Assembly: GCA_025602905.1 (NCBI GenBank) | Contig: JAHLKI010000003.1 | Location: 868,001 to 932,000 of the forward strand | DNA: 64,000 nt | From: Phlyctochytrium arcticum | Taxonomy: Eukaryota; Chytridiomycota; Chytridiomycetes; Chytridiales; Chytridiaceae | Direction: 5' to 3' | Shown here: positions 1 to 10,545 of the stretch, piece after piece | Numbering within the stretch: the first letter of the stretch is position 1 | Layout: every line of letters begins with the position of its first letter | The notes under the pieces: generated by a model | Told to the model about the DNA's origin: nothing | Database searches by the model: none | What the model saw: the letters and a program-made list of their open reading frames with translations, nothing else | Translations under genes and position numbers: made by a program

Positions 1-2539
1 ATGGCACGCACCATTTGGTCATCCCAGCATCCGCGTTTTTCAAGACATGGATAGTCGGGTTCTCCAATTTCCCAAAATCGATCCTACCACCATCCCGGCC
101 GATCCAGCCTCATGTTTCACATGTGCCCAAGCTAAAATGACACAATTACCTCTGGGTGTTGCCGAACGCGTTACCAAGGCTCCCTTCGAGGTCGTTCAGA
201 TGGATCATTTCTTCCCGCCTAAGAATACACCCGGACCCTATGCTTGTGGAATTAGTATCATTGATCGACACACCCGCTTTGCTTATACCGAACCTCAAAC
301 TAGTCGCCACATAGAGGTCATCACTGCCGTCTTCCTTCGCTACATTGCAAATGTGGTTGTCTTTCACAAAGGTGTAATCAAATTGGTGCGTTCTGATCAG
401 GAGTTTCTCAATAAAGATCTCACTGACCAACTTCTTAAACTGTACATTCGTCACGAAACCACTCATCGGAACAAATCCTCTCAAAACGGCCTAAACGAGC
501 GGTTTAATCGTACAATCATGACGATTGTCCGAGGTCTTCTATTCCACGCCGACGACATACCTCACAAATATTGGAACTACGCTCTTCAGTATGCCACCAT
601 CCTTTACAATGCTCGGCCCCATTCAGCTCTTCGCAACCGGATGACACCCTATGAAGCGCTCACTGGCAAGAAACCCGATGTTTCCCAATTTCACAGCTTC
701 GGCTGCTTCGTCAACTATTGGACCGGGGATGCAAAGGGCACCAACAAACTCTCTGAGCGCTCCCGTCGCGGTCGGTTTCTCGGGCTCCCCTCGGCGTCCG
801 ACGGCGATATCATCCTGGATTGCGAGTCTGACAAAGTAATCACCACTCGAGATGTTCGCTTTCCCTTTCCCGAAATTGCATCTGCGCGTCTGCTGACAAC
901 GGTTAATCATCATGCTGTTATGGAGGACCTTATTGACATACCTGAGGATTATCCGGAACCGCAGACTTACGAGGAAGCTATTCATCCCAATAACCCTGAA
1001 GCACCGTTGTGGCAAGCCGCAATTGCTTCCGAACTGGCATCACTGGCGGAAAACAAAACGTGGGAGTATGTTTCGGTATCCGGTGTTACTCAAAAACCCA
1101 TCTCGTGTCGCTGGGTGTTCAAGCGGAAGCGTGATGCTGCCCGTAAGGTTGTACGCTGGAAGGCCCGCTTGATCGTTCGTGGTTTTACTCAAGAACCGGG
1201 AGTTGACTACAACGAAACTTTCTCCCCCGTCATCAAGAGTCAAACATTGCGCCTTTTTCTCGCTCTGGCCCTTGCCTTCAATCTGGAAGTTCACCAAATG
1301 GATGTTATTACGGCGTTTCTGAACGGTCTTCTCAAGGAACGAATTTACATGAAAATTCCTGCCGGTGTGCAAGCCCCTCCTAATTCCATCTGTCATCTAC
1401 TTCGGTGTCTTTACGGTCTCAAGCAAGCGCCTCGTGAGTGGAACCGCTGTCTTCACAAGTATCTGTTGTCGCTGGGTTACCGAGTTACCTATGCCGACAC
1501 CTCCCTCTACTATCTCATCGAATCTGGTCAGATCGTCGTACTGATTGCGGTGTACGTCGATGACATCCTAGTGGCGGCTGCCCCGGATGCTCTCGAAGGG
1601 GTGAAAGCACCGCTTAGCGAACAATTCAAAATGACAGACAGTGGACCAGTGTCGTACTTGCTCGGAGTTCGGATTGTCAAAGGAGAAAACTGCTACATCC
1701 TCGACCAAGAAGGATACACCGAATCTATCATCAAAAAGTATGCAGGCGAAGTTAATACTCGACAAATCCATGACACTCCAGTAGCCTTAAGCAAATCCAA
1801 CTTACCGGATGAACCACTATCTCAAGACAAGCCCTATCGACAAGCTGTCGGAGCCTTAATGTACCTTATGACGAACACCAGGCCAGACATTTCCTACGCA
1901 GTTTCAATTGTTGCTCAGAAGATGGCAACTCCTTCGACGCAAGACTGGGAAGCGGTAATCCGAATCTTCCGGTATCTTTGTCGAACAAGCAAAATGGTAA
2001 TGAAGATCTCAAAGTGCGATCTTGGCAAGAAGACAATTACGGGTTTCTCGGACTCGGATTGGGCTTCTGATACGACGACGAGACGATCCCGTACAGGCTA
2101 TGCATTCTTCCTGGGAGACGGTACCATATCCTCCAACTGTATCTCCTGGTCAAGTCGACGTCAGCCAACTGTGGCTCTTTCATCGACAGAAGCTGAATAT
2201 ATGGCCATCACGCAAGCTGCGAAAGAAGCCATCTGGTACCGCGGTCTATTTCAAGAACTGGGTCTACTGGAAAGTGCCGACGAAAACTCCTTCAAGATCT
2301 GGATCGACAACGAGTCTGCAGAAAAGATAGCGCGAAACCCCGTCAATCACAATCGTACAAAACACATTGACGTGAGGCATCACTTTATTCGCGAAACTCT
2401 GGACAAGAAACTGTTAGCGATCGATCATGTACCCACACAAGACAATATCGCGGACCTGTTCACCAAAGCACTCCCAAGACCCCAATTCTTGAAGCTAAGA
2501 GACAAACTCGGCTTGTTCATCAGAACTGAGAAAAATTAA
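1..2539 (+). CDS. Ty1/copia pol polyprotein, 5' part cut by window edge
   Basis: The frame is open from base 2, so the gene enters from outside the window; the ATG at 47 is internal. Domains in order: GAG-pre-integrase (WHAPFGHPS at the very start, then a CFTCAQAK zinc motif), integrase core (MDHF, RSDQEF and the NGLNERFNR glutamate region), linker, reverse transcriptase with the copia signatures MDVITAFLNG and YVDDIL, and RNase H (DSDWASD, KHIDVRHHF) ending with the usual LFTKALPRPQF tail. No stop or frameshift interrupts the visible 845 codons, unlike most elements here, so this is one of the youngest insertions. It copies the element RNA and inserts the cDNA. Gag and protease lie upstream. 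Family call is very safe. Confidence 0.95.
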   Translation, partial: WHAPFGHPSIRVFQDMDSRVLQFPKIDPTTIPADPASCFTCAQAKMTQLPLGVAERVTKAPFEVVQMDHFFPPKNTPGPYACGISIIDRHTRFAYTEPQTSRHIEVITAVFLRYIANVVVFHKGVIKLVRSDQEFLNKDLTDQLLKLYIRHETTHRNKSSQNGLNERFNRTIMTIVRGLLFHADDIPHKYWNYALQYATILYNARPHSALRNRMTPYEALTGKKPDVSQFHSFGCFVNYWTGDAKGTNKLSERSRRGRFLGLPSASDGDIILDCESDKVITTRDVRFPFPEIASARLLTTVNHHAVMEDLIDIPEDYPEPQTYEEAIHPNNPEAPLWQAAIASELASLAENKTWEYVSVSGVTQKPISCRWVFKRKRDAARKVVRWKARLIVRGFTQEPGVDYNETFSPVIKSQTLRLFLALALAFNLEVHQMDVITAFLNGLLKERIYMKIPAGVQAPPNSICHLLRCLYGLKQAPREWNRCLHKYLLSLGYRVTYADTSLYYLIESGQIVVLIAVYVDDILVAAAPDALEGVKAPLSEQFKMTDSGPVSYLLGVRIVKGENCYILDQEGYTESIIKKYAGEVNTRQIHDTPVALSKSNLPDEPLSQDKPYRQAVGALMYLMTNTRPDISYAVSIVAQKMATPSTQDWEAVIRIFRYLCRTSKMVMKISKCDLGKKTITGFSDSDWASDTTTRRSRTGYAFFLGDGTISSNCISWSSRRQPTVALSSTEAEYMAITQAAKEAIWYRGLFQELGLLESADENSFKIWIDNESAEKIARNPVNHNRTKHIDVRHHFIRETLDKKLLAIDHVPTQDNIADLFTKALPRPQFLKLRDKLGLFIRTEKN

Positions 2540-2910
2540 CGATTAGTATAGTTATTCAATTTCAAATTTCCTGTATCCTACATTCATCAAAACTTTACCT
2601 ACCTCACCGACGTGTAAACGTCCCTGGTCATAGACTCAAACGTCCCTGCATCCTCAACCCTGTCAACTGCAAACGGAACATCGTGCCGTCTCTGACCGAT
2701 TGACTTGAACAAATCCTGAGACAGCAAACGTTGAGCCAAGGCAAGAGAACGTCCCTGACTGATCAACGGAGCATACCCGGCTACAGCAAACGTCAGCGCT
2801 ACAAGCGTCAAACGTCCCTGACTGAATGTCGAAGAGCATAGCTACGCAAACAAGATGATCCCCACTGACGATTCGTTGACAATGATCCCGATGATCGCAG
2901 TGAGGGGGTG
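2540..2910 (+). other. Copia 3' untranslated stretch with AACGTCCCTG repeats and polypurine tract
   Basis: Between the pol stop and the LTR lies non-coding DNA in which AACGTCCCTG recurs four times between about 2617 and 2820. It ends with the purine-rich run GTGAGGGGGTG just before 2911, the expected plus-strand priming site. Confidence 0.6.
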
Positions 2911-3019
2911 TGTTAAGAGATCACTGCAACCACCATGGATCCTCTCCTGGTTAGTTTGGTTGGACATGGCATCACTCCGTAATTATGCCTGAAACAGGCA
3001 AATGCCCTCAGCTATGCTG
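2911..3019 (+). repeat. Start of copia 3' LTR, probably truncated
   Basis: TGTTAAGAGATC directly follows the polypurine tract, as an LTR should. The far end cannot be placed because unrelated transposase sequence begins at about 3020; the LTR is probably cut there. The matching 5' LTR is outside the window. Confidence 0.5.
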
Positions 3020-3873
3020 CTAACCTATATGTACTTTCCTACACTGATCATTCCAATATACAATCATCCACCCGTAATCCTTAACATACTTGTCCGGCAA
3101 GCTTGCAAACCAGCGGTATTGTTTCCGCTTGCCTGAGACAATGATGAGTGGGGGAAATCTAGTGCCAACCGCGCTGATTACCTTCACCAATGTCACCCTC
3201 TCACGGCTAGTCTTGGAACCGAAGTACACTGGTGCCGTTTTGGACTTTGTGACAACTCGCTGGTCGCGGCCAATACCCACGCAACAACCAGTCTCATCCA
3301 TATTGTATATGTCAGATGGTTGTATATTGTAAGCATGGAGGACCTTTTGCAGTTTCTCAAACCACGCTCCAATGAACGCGCGACTATGAGCAGCATGTCT
3401 TGTGGCCTCAATCGGATACTGAACTCTGGATGCCGAGCCAGGAAGTGTTGGGTCCAATGGGGACTGACCTCCCGCCTGGGCTCACCACTTGCAGGGTCGT
3501 AATCCTCGTTGAGGATATTGTTTGCGGCGCCTGTGACCATGCTGAACAAGGCTGACGTTCCAATTTTGTCCAATTTATCCAAGTACATGCACAATGTCGT
3601 CTCCTGACTGTTGTCTAGGTTGCGATTGTTCACTTGTCTTTCATTAAGAGTAGGTCTCCCGAGCCACCTGGCTCGCAACCGCTGGTATGGAACATCATAC
3701 TTTTTTGCGATCTCAGACAAGTTGGAGGATTCGATATCGTCTTTGACCAACTTTGAAATTATGTCTGCAATTTTTTTATTTAGATTGTTGTTCGTTTCTT
3801 TTGCGACAAGAGGACGGTAAAGGTGGAGGTCTACATCTACTGCTACATCAGATTCAGACTCGGAATCAGACAT
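3020..3873 (-). pseudogene. pogo/Tigger-type DDE transposase, frameshifted and 3'-truncated
   Basis: Read on the minus strand from 3873. The first part (about 150 residues) opens with an acidic SDSESESDVAVDVD stretch, then a Psq/CENP-B-like helix-turn-helix region (SEIAKKYDVPYQRLRARW, NERQVNN, PHWTQHFLARHPEF). A +1 frameshift near 3415-3430 is needed to continue into the DDE_1 catalytic domain, which shows the first aspartate in YNMDETG, then VTLVKVISAVGTRFPPLIIVSG. The protein is cut soon after, so the second and third catalytic acids are missing. It was a cut-and-paste transposase of the Tc1/mariner superfamily that targets TA. The 5' end may extend into the spliced exons upstream (3874-5190). 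It cannot be active. Confidence 0.8.
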
Positions 3874-4312
3874 TGGTGGGCGGTGTTGAGCCTGTTAGAA
3901 AGATTAATTAAACGGCTGGCAGCTATGCTTCATACCACATACCTGAGAAGCAAACTCCAACATTGACTCATCATCGGAGCTATTTTCATCAGAGGAAGCA
4001 GAGGGGGGGCGCTCTGGAACCTGTAGCAAGATGAATAGAGAAGCTAACAATGGGCAATCGGTTTACTTACATGATGGTGAAGCGTTTTGTCCTCTGATCG
4101 GTCCGATGTTTCAGTAGCTGTAGTGGACATGAAATCCTGACCCTTCAAAAACATGTTAGAAAAATGACGCACTGTGCGTGTTCGGGAATACATACATTAG
4201 GTGGAAGCGGAAGATCCACATCAGACTCGGTAAAGGACTCGGAGCAAGACATTGGCATGCGCGTTTGTGCCAGTAAAATGTTAGTTGAACGATTGACAAA
4301 AGCCTTTAAGAC

Positions 4313-4319
4313 TACTGTA
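4313..4319. repeat. TACTGTA excision-type footprint (paralogue-confirmed)
   Basis: The sister module at 4684 has its own footprint one TA further along. Removing CTGTA here and CAGTA there makes the two module copies align without any gap over more than 30 bases. Confidence 0.8.
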
Positions 4320-4447
4320 CATATGCGAGGGGTCACTCTAAGGGGTGTATCTTTCTCAGACCCATCTGTCTCACTTAAAGGATACTGGGGGGGCTCTGGA
4401 GTCTGTAAAGGTGTTAGATAAGAGCTGATAATATCGGCCCATTCGTA

Positions 4448-4454
4448 TACTGTA
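4448..4454. repeat. TACTGTA excision-type footprint (paralogue-confirmed)
   Basis: This copy reads GTATACTGTACATACATGAC where the third module, near 4819, reads GTATACATACATGAC. The difference is exactly the 5 bases CTGTA beside a TA. Confidence 0.85.
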
Positions 4455-4683
4455 CATACATGACAACGAGGGAAATCATTTGCTTCGTGTGGTTGACATA
4501 GACATAAAATCTTCACCCTTTGAAAAAGTGTTGGAAAAACGACGGATGGTGCGTGTTCGGGAGTACATACATAAGGTGGAAGTGGAAGATCCATGTCGGA
4601 CTCGGTAGGGGACTCGGATTGATTTGCGCTTTTGTGCCCGTAAAACATTAGTTGAACGGTTGACAAAAGCCTTGAAAACTGCA

Positions 4684-4690
4684 TACAGTA
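4684..4690. repeat. TACAGTA excision-type footprint (paralogue-confirmed)
   Basis: This is the partner of the site at 4313. Without CAGTA the copy aligns gaplessly with the first module. A less clear relative, TACTGTA at 4785-4791, lies in the third module. Confidence 0.8.
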
Positions 4691-5317
4691 TGCGAGGGGG
4701 CATTCTAAGGGCTGGCTCTTCATCAGACCCATCTGTCTCAGTTGAAGAGTACTGGGGGGGCTCTCGAGTCAGTCAAGGTGTTAGTACTGTATAAGAGCTT
4801 CCAATATCGGCCCATTGGTATACATACATGACCAAGAAGGGAATCATCGCCCTCTGATTGATCCGGAGTATCTGAAGTTGACATTGGCAGAAGAGCTAGA
4901 CCCTGAGACAGGTCTTGGTCAAAGGATCAAAAGCGATGCTTAGAAATACATACAATATGTAAATAAGAAGGAAGTTCAATATCCATGTCAGACCACTCGG
5001 AAGAGGAGGGTATCGACATTGCTATGCGGGCTTGACCCTGCAAAATTGTTTGTAAACAAGTCACAACTATGGGACCTCCGACACGCACCCAGGCTGAATG
5101 TTGAACGGCTGCAAATCTGGGGGTTAACGGGCCGGTATGTATGGGTGTGTTCGTCTGATCTTGTGGGAAGATTGAGAAAATGAACCTCACGCGTTGCGCG
5201 ACGTGTTTGTTTATATTTCCAGATTTATTTGATCATTTGAGATTTATCATTTGGCTGGCAGGCACTCACCCTGGTGAGTACCTGGTCAGCGAGAATCGCG
5301 AAAACCAGGTCGGTGGC

Positions 5318-6180
5318 CTAGCCACCAGATCCTTGGGCACGAGTACCATGGGGAAATAAATGGGGGAATGCCATGCGAATGTCCCCACAAGCAGGCCATT
5401 GCAAAAGATGTTCAGGGGAGTCGGAAGAGTTGGTACCATTTGCAATATCGCGCACAGCCTGAACTAGCAGCTCTGGCTCCGTCTGATTTTGAGGATTAGA
5501 TGGTACAAATCTACCCAACACGAACCCGTGGACCCACAAGATCCAAGGTTGCCCGAAGGACGGTTCGTGGTGGAAGCTGGCTGTGGACGTTCCCATGAAG
5601 CGGTAGAGCTTTCAGATTGGCACGATTAGGGTGAATCTGGCGGTAGTACTTCTTATGTCGGATCAGCCATTGCAATGCGGCTTGAACTTTAAATCGACAC
5701 ACGCGAAAGTCCCGGAATCTTGTGCCATCCGCAGCGTCATAGCACAAAATCAGGGTTTCAACGCTGGACACCAGCCGGGGGAGCTTGGTAACAATAGAGG
5801 TAATATCTTAGGCAAAGTTAATGACATGACCGGAATGCCTGTATTGACCTGCAACAATTGGTCTGAGAGCGTTATACAGCGCGCAAACAAGCAAACTTAC
5901 TGTACCTCCTTTCAAAAGGTAGCAACTAACAATGGGATGAATTTGCGCTATGAGCATTTGTTCCATTAACGTCAATCCTTGCAGTTCGTCTGGAACAATC
6001 CCCAGGTCCATGTCATTGTTGGCGGAAAGTTTTTTCATCTTTTTCTCGTTCTGACATCGCCGACAAAAGCCGGCAATTTTGAAAATTTCCATATTGGGCC
6101 ATTGTTGCTTACAACATTGACAAAAGTGGACTGGGGTTGCCAATTTCAATTTTTTGCCAAATGTTTTCAGCAAGTTCTGT
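5318..6180 (-). pseudogene. DUF6570-type Helitron N-terminal fragment
   Basis: On the minus strand the segment begins near 6170 with a paired zinc motif (FCQCCKQQWPN, then FCRRCQNEKK) and the family line NDMDLGIVPDELQGLTLMEQ. It runs through LLKGG, an intron at 5849-5905 (acceptor TTGCAG), YRHSGHVINFA, VETLILCYDAADGTRFRDFRV, and a zinc-poor end around WPACGDIRMAFPHLFPHG near 5350. This is the N-terminal domain seen in many fungal and animal Helitron-like replicases. Here it is fused in reading order to the back of a different Helitron Rep (next entry) exactly where that element's helicase should begin. Frame changes near 5810 and 5590 break it. Family call from memory of the domain pattern. 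Confidence 0.65.
5898..5904. repeat. TACTGTA footprint inside a splice donor
   Basis: On the minus strand the donor reads GGAGGTACAGTAAGTTTG. Taking out CAGTA gives GGAGGTAAGTTTG, a perfect GTAAGT donor in phase with the next exon, so the 5 bases look inserted. Confidence 0.75.
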
Positions 6181-9100
6181 TGCTCCAAGTTGACGGAATG
6201 TAAAGGATGAGGCAAGGGGGTTTCTTGCTCTGTAAAGTCGACGGTTAATTGATGACGTCGATTCATCCTGTGTGCCAAAATGGAGGGGCCGGTGATCTGG
6301 GGGAGGGTTGGGAAGGCTTGCAAAGATCTGCCGTTTTTTGCCAGGATTTTGTCAATTTGGTGGAGTGTTTCGTTCAAAATTTCATCCGGACTTACGCGTC
6401 GTCTGCGCAGCAAAACGGGTCCATGTTGAATCCTGTGGGCCATATCATCTGACATGGATGCAAAGTGTTCATCCCATAGCTCCCTTGGATCGGTGGGGTT
6501 GCAGCAGAGCAAGAGGGCAACGAAAAGGTTGCGCACTCCAGCACCCGTTTGCCATCCGGATGCTTCAGTCATGGCCCGAGACAACTCCTCATCATCCTCC
6601 AAGAGTCCAAGCTCTTTGCATGCCGCCTTGAATGTGGGAAAAACTTGTCCGTTGACCGTCCGAAGGTCTTCCCAGCTAATAGGACCGCGTGCTGTAATCA
6701 GCAACAGGCGCAAGTAGAACCGTTCGCCAGATGTGGGATGGGCGAAAGAACCGCGGCCGACAGACTTTCCCTTTTTTCTTGGCTGCCAGGTGCGGGTCTT
6801 GGATATCCAGGTGAACACTTCCGGAAATTGTCCATACATTACAGTGCTGGCTGTTTGTGGGAAATCTTGATTGGCCTGGAAGAATGCCGTGATGTGGGTA
6901 TTGCGAGCTGCGCCGGGGCCGAAAAACCCTCGAGTGCTGATCGGGAAGATGGACCGGTAAGCGAAACACAGGAGGGAAGTTTTGGTGCATCTTGGCTCCA
7001 AACAGTCGCCACACTGCCTCAGGGGGGGAAATGAAGCGGGCATCCAGGTACTGCTTGATCGTCCTCTATGATTGGCTCTATATCAGGGCCGCTGGTCTGC
7101 CCCGTAACCTCAACCGTTGCCCGGTCATGCCCCTTGTGGATGTACTTGACGATATACTTGACGGTGGTAATTGTTGAGTGCAGCTCAACATTGACATGGC
7201 CGTTGTATTTCTTTGTGAGGTATGCGTTGTTGGGGACCACCCAGCGATTGTCGAGAGCTACTGACTTGGTGCGGACGGTCCTGCCATCGTCACGGCGGCG
7301 GTACTCTGGATAGCCATCTTCGGCAGCCTGGGTGTGACTGATGAATTTCTTGGGGAAGTCCTTGCTACAAACTCCGCCGTTGTCTCGACAGCAGGGGGCT
7401 TGGGGATTGGCTGTTCTGCACGGTCCGTGCATCATAGTTGTGGTGACTGTTTGGTACAGGAGGGGATCAGAGTGGCGGTCGGGGATTTTGGCGGAGATGA
7501 CACGGTCAATGTCTTTGGGGGTGATGGTGACATCCGCCGGTCTGACCCACATGAGAATGTGAATGTGGGGGAGCCCGCGCTTCTGAAATTCGATGGTGTA
7601 GGAGTGAACGATGCTTTCGCCAAGAACGCCTAAGAGGAATATCGTGGTCAGTCTTTGCAACGGAGCAACTTATGAGCAATTGAAGCCTACCTTTTTGAAT
7701 AAATTGTCCTTGAGTGACTTGATGCGGAGGAGAAAACTCCGGACAATCAGATCCGGGCGGTTGTTTGGTGTTTGGCCGGGGAGTAGGCATTCCAAAATCT
7801 CGGGCCAATTTGGGTTGCATGTGAATGTCACAAAGTAGGTACGTTTCCCAAAGACACCCGCCGATGCCATCGCATCTTGGTAATTTTGGAGCATGTTGCG
7901 GGGGGAGCCTACGTGACTGGATGGCAAGATGATTTTTTGTCCAAGTCTGCCCGCGTCGTGGTCGCCAGAGTTGAATGCATCCCTGATTCCCTGGTAGAGC
8001 TCGGCTCGCAAGTCTTCTTGATGAGTCCGGAGATAGTTGAGCCGGTTTTGCTCCACCACATATTGTTGGAAAAGTCGGCCGCCCCGTAGCAATGTCTTTC
8101 CTTCCCCCGCCCTTGACTGCATGCGGAAGGCGTAGAATTGGGAAGTGGTAACATGTTTGGACCGGTTCCTGCCCCGTCGCCCACCGTCATCTTCTTCCAC
8201 ATCACCACCGTCCTCCACTGCATCAGCGTCCCCAACTGCATCATCCCCAGCAGAAATGTGAAAGTTACCCCCAGCCAACGGAATGTCCAAATGCCAGCCG
8301 TCTTCACCGTATGGAAATAGTAGTGGGAATGCTGTGGGAAAAAACTTTGAGTTAGAAAAGAGGTGGATGTTGATTTGACCACATTCATTTACATACCTGT
8401 TGGCATATAAGCAGGGTGGTAGTCACTATTGCGCAGCAGAGGGCCGCTGGTGGTGGTGAGAACAATGTCGCGGTTTTCTACTTCTTCTGTCCCATCGCCA
8501 ACCATGATGGCCGCGACTTCATCGGTGGTGGGTAGATTGTACTGTATCGACGGGGGTCCTGGTTACGTTTATTGACTATGCGCCTCTTGAGGTCCGTTAC
8601 TTGATGGTCACTGGTAGCTTGAATGTGTGAACGGGCATTGCAAAATGACTGAGCATATGGGTTGTGCTCATAGATCATGCCTTGCAGCCCAGCCATAAGT
8701 TGCTTGTTGACACCATCGCCAGTCGCCGTACGACGATGCAGTTCTGGAGCGGAATCGTAGATATACACTTGGGCGAATTGCGGTCTGGAAAGAATGCCAG
8801 TACGTTCATCCACCTGGGGCAAGAGAGAGCCGATTCGATGCGTGAGGTTTCCGTGAATGCGGTAGGTCCAGAGCCCTTGCTGACCGGTGAATCTGGGATC
8901 CAATTTGACTCCCACAGAGGCAAAGGCCAGGCTAGAGTTGTAGGACCGGATGCTGGTCCGGAATTGTTTGTGCTGAGGACTGGGACTCATGAGATATAAA
9001 GCCAGAGGATCAGGAGTTTCGCGTAAAAGTGGGAGTGTCCCTTGGCCGTTGCTGCAGCACATGGAGAACATTGGGTTGGCTTTTGTCGATTTTGAGATCC

Positions 9101-9767
9101 GTTCTTCTATCCACATCTGTGCCCCACAGCTGCTACAAACTGCGTCACGCGGTCCAGGAGCCCAGCGTACGATGTTGTTGGGAAAACAAAAGCCGATAGG
9201 TCTTGTACGATCATCCGTTGGTGCAGGGTCCGTGTTGAGTTGATTCTCTTGCGCAGCTGTTTGAGCTCTCCTTTCCCATCGCATGCGGTTGCGACGTTCA
9301 ATAGCCGATTCCTCCACCACCACGTGCTCATCCTGAACAATAGCTTCTAAAGAACGTGGAGCTAAGTTAGAACAAAGTAGGTAAGCAGCACAAAATATCA
9401 CATCACAAAACCCACCTTCAGCATTCATTGCGGCAGCACGTCGTTCACGTCGCAGCGTGCTTCTCCGATCTTTCGCAGAGTCTTCCTGAGGCTCATCGTC
9501 TGTAAGGGCAAACATTTCATTAGTACGTGTTCAACCTCATAGCGTGGGAACATAACTACCTTGGGCATCCACCAATGTCACTGCTCCAATAGCGGTAGTT
9601 AAGTTGTCGAGTTGTTTGGCCTGAGCTCGCCTTTCGCGCTGAAGACGGTTTCGTCGCTCCCGTTTGCTTTCAGTTGTGATCTCTTGTGGGAGTGCTGGTA
9701 GATCTGGCATTTTGATATGACTGGAATTCGAGGGAGGGTGGATTTCTGCCCCTCTTTTTATACGCAA
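6181..9767 (-). pseudogene. Helitron RepHel, Rep half only (element A)
   Basis: Minus strand, start near 9767. N-terminus has repeated basic RRNRLQRERRAQ-like segments, then a zinc site (CSSCGAQMW, MCCSNGQGTLP), the Helitron_like_N region (LRGGRLFQQYVVEQNRLNYLR, LPSSHVGSPRNMLQNYQDAMA, FVTFTCNPNWPE), and the HUH nuclease: RGLPHIHILMWV carries His-Ile-His and KYIVKYIHKG the tyrosines. Two introns are clear: 8332-8396 and 7630-7690. The gene is broken by a 5-base footprint at 8540, frameshifts near 7060 and 6985, and is cut near 6170 at VNLEQQNL, the point just before the Walker A loop in the related element at 25.8-30.4 kb. The helicase is missing and replaced by another Helitron's N-terminus. 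It would have been a rolling-circle transposition initiator. Confidence 0.85.
8540..8546. repeat. TACTGTA footprint causing a frameshift in Helitron A
   Basis: On the minus strand CGATACAGTACAATCTA becomes CGATACAATCTA when CAGTA is removed, giving RRYNLPTTDEVA. The related Helitron at 26.7 kb reads RRYNLPTADEVA at the same place, so the restored frame is right. Confidence 0.9.
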
Positions 9768-10545
9768 ATTTCACAAACCCGAGTTACATGCATCAATTCA
9801 TATTCGCACACTGCTTTACATTGTCACCTCAAGTACCCGAGTCCATCAATCATTTACTTTGACATCAGGCAGTACGGAGCCCGATGCATTTTTGATCAAA
9901 ACATATATTTTCACCTATGCGCTTCAACCTTGGAACATCAGGCGCTGCGGTTCCTCACTCTTTCTACAAAACCTCTGTGTCTGGGTTTCATGTTTATCTT
10001 GGCAGGAACCATTACTGGTTGCTGGTTTGCATGTTACAATCATCCTTCAAACTTTGAATCCACACGCCCGAGCCATTTTTCAAGCAAACCTTTTGGCACC
10101 ACTTCCCCGACATTTTACAACATACGCCCGGACTTTGCACATACGACACTTTGCTACAACCTCGCAGCTTATCTAGCCTGCCGTTCGGGGTTTCGCTTTG
10201 AGGATTCGCGCAATATCGCTGCTCTTTGGGTGGGGGAGAACCCCCGCACCCCCCTTTTGCCTGCCGGCGGCCCCCGCAGGGGTGCAAGCTCCGCTTGGGG
10301 TCCTCCGGACGGGAGGAGTCATAGAGTTGCTGCTCCATGCAATGCTCAACCTATCCTCACAGATTTGGCCAGGTCCCCTCGGCATTACTTGGGTCGCTTT
10401 GCCACCGGGTTGTGGTTGCGCCACTCCCAATAGCATGGCTTTGCCACAATGATGCAATGGTCCTTTGGTCCTCAAAAACCGTTTTTGATTATATAATAGA
10501 TCTATCTGGAGCGGCTGTATTACAAGGTGGCCGGACTTACCTTTC
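9768..10545. other. Gene-free stretch between Helitron A and the MULE fragment
   Basis: No protein family recognised on either strand. It contains the GC-rich repeat listed at 10236. The 5' terminus of Helitron A should lie here, but no reverse complement of the TCTATAC-type terminus was seen. Confidence 0.5.
10236..10300 (+). repeat. GC-rich dispersed repeat, copy 1
   Basis: About 65 bases, including TGCCTGCCGGCGGCCCCCG and GTGCAAGCTCCGCTTGGG, that recur almost unchanged in opposite orientation at 32559-32622. It is much more GC-rich than its flanks and is full of short self-complementary blocks (CCCCGC/GCGGGG-type). Nature unknown. Confidence 0.75.

Larger units (their letters stand above)
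3874..5190 (-). repeat. Tandemly duplicated exon/intron modules upstream of the pogo gene
   Basis: On the minus strand this stretch is a chain of short acidic, Ser/Glu/Asp-rich segments (for example SESFTESDVDLPLPPN and SESPTESDMDLPLPPY) separated by candidate introns with GTATGT or GTAAGT donors, CTAAC branch sites and AG acceptors. A unit of about 374 bases is repeated: the sequence at 4155 recurs at 4529, and a third more diverged copy covers about 4741-4900. The segments resemble the acidic start of the downstream transposase, so they are plausibly its 5' exons amplified in tandem. No single uninterrupted reading frame joins them, and the transcript structure is inferred, not seen. Confidence 0.55.
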
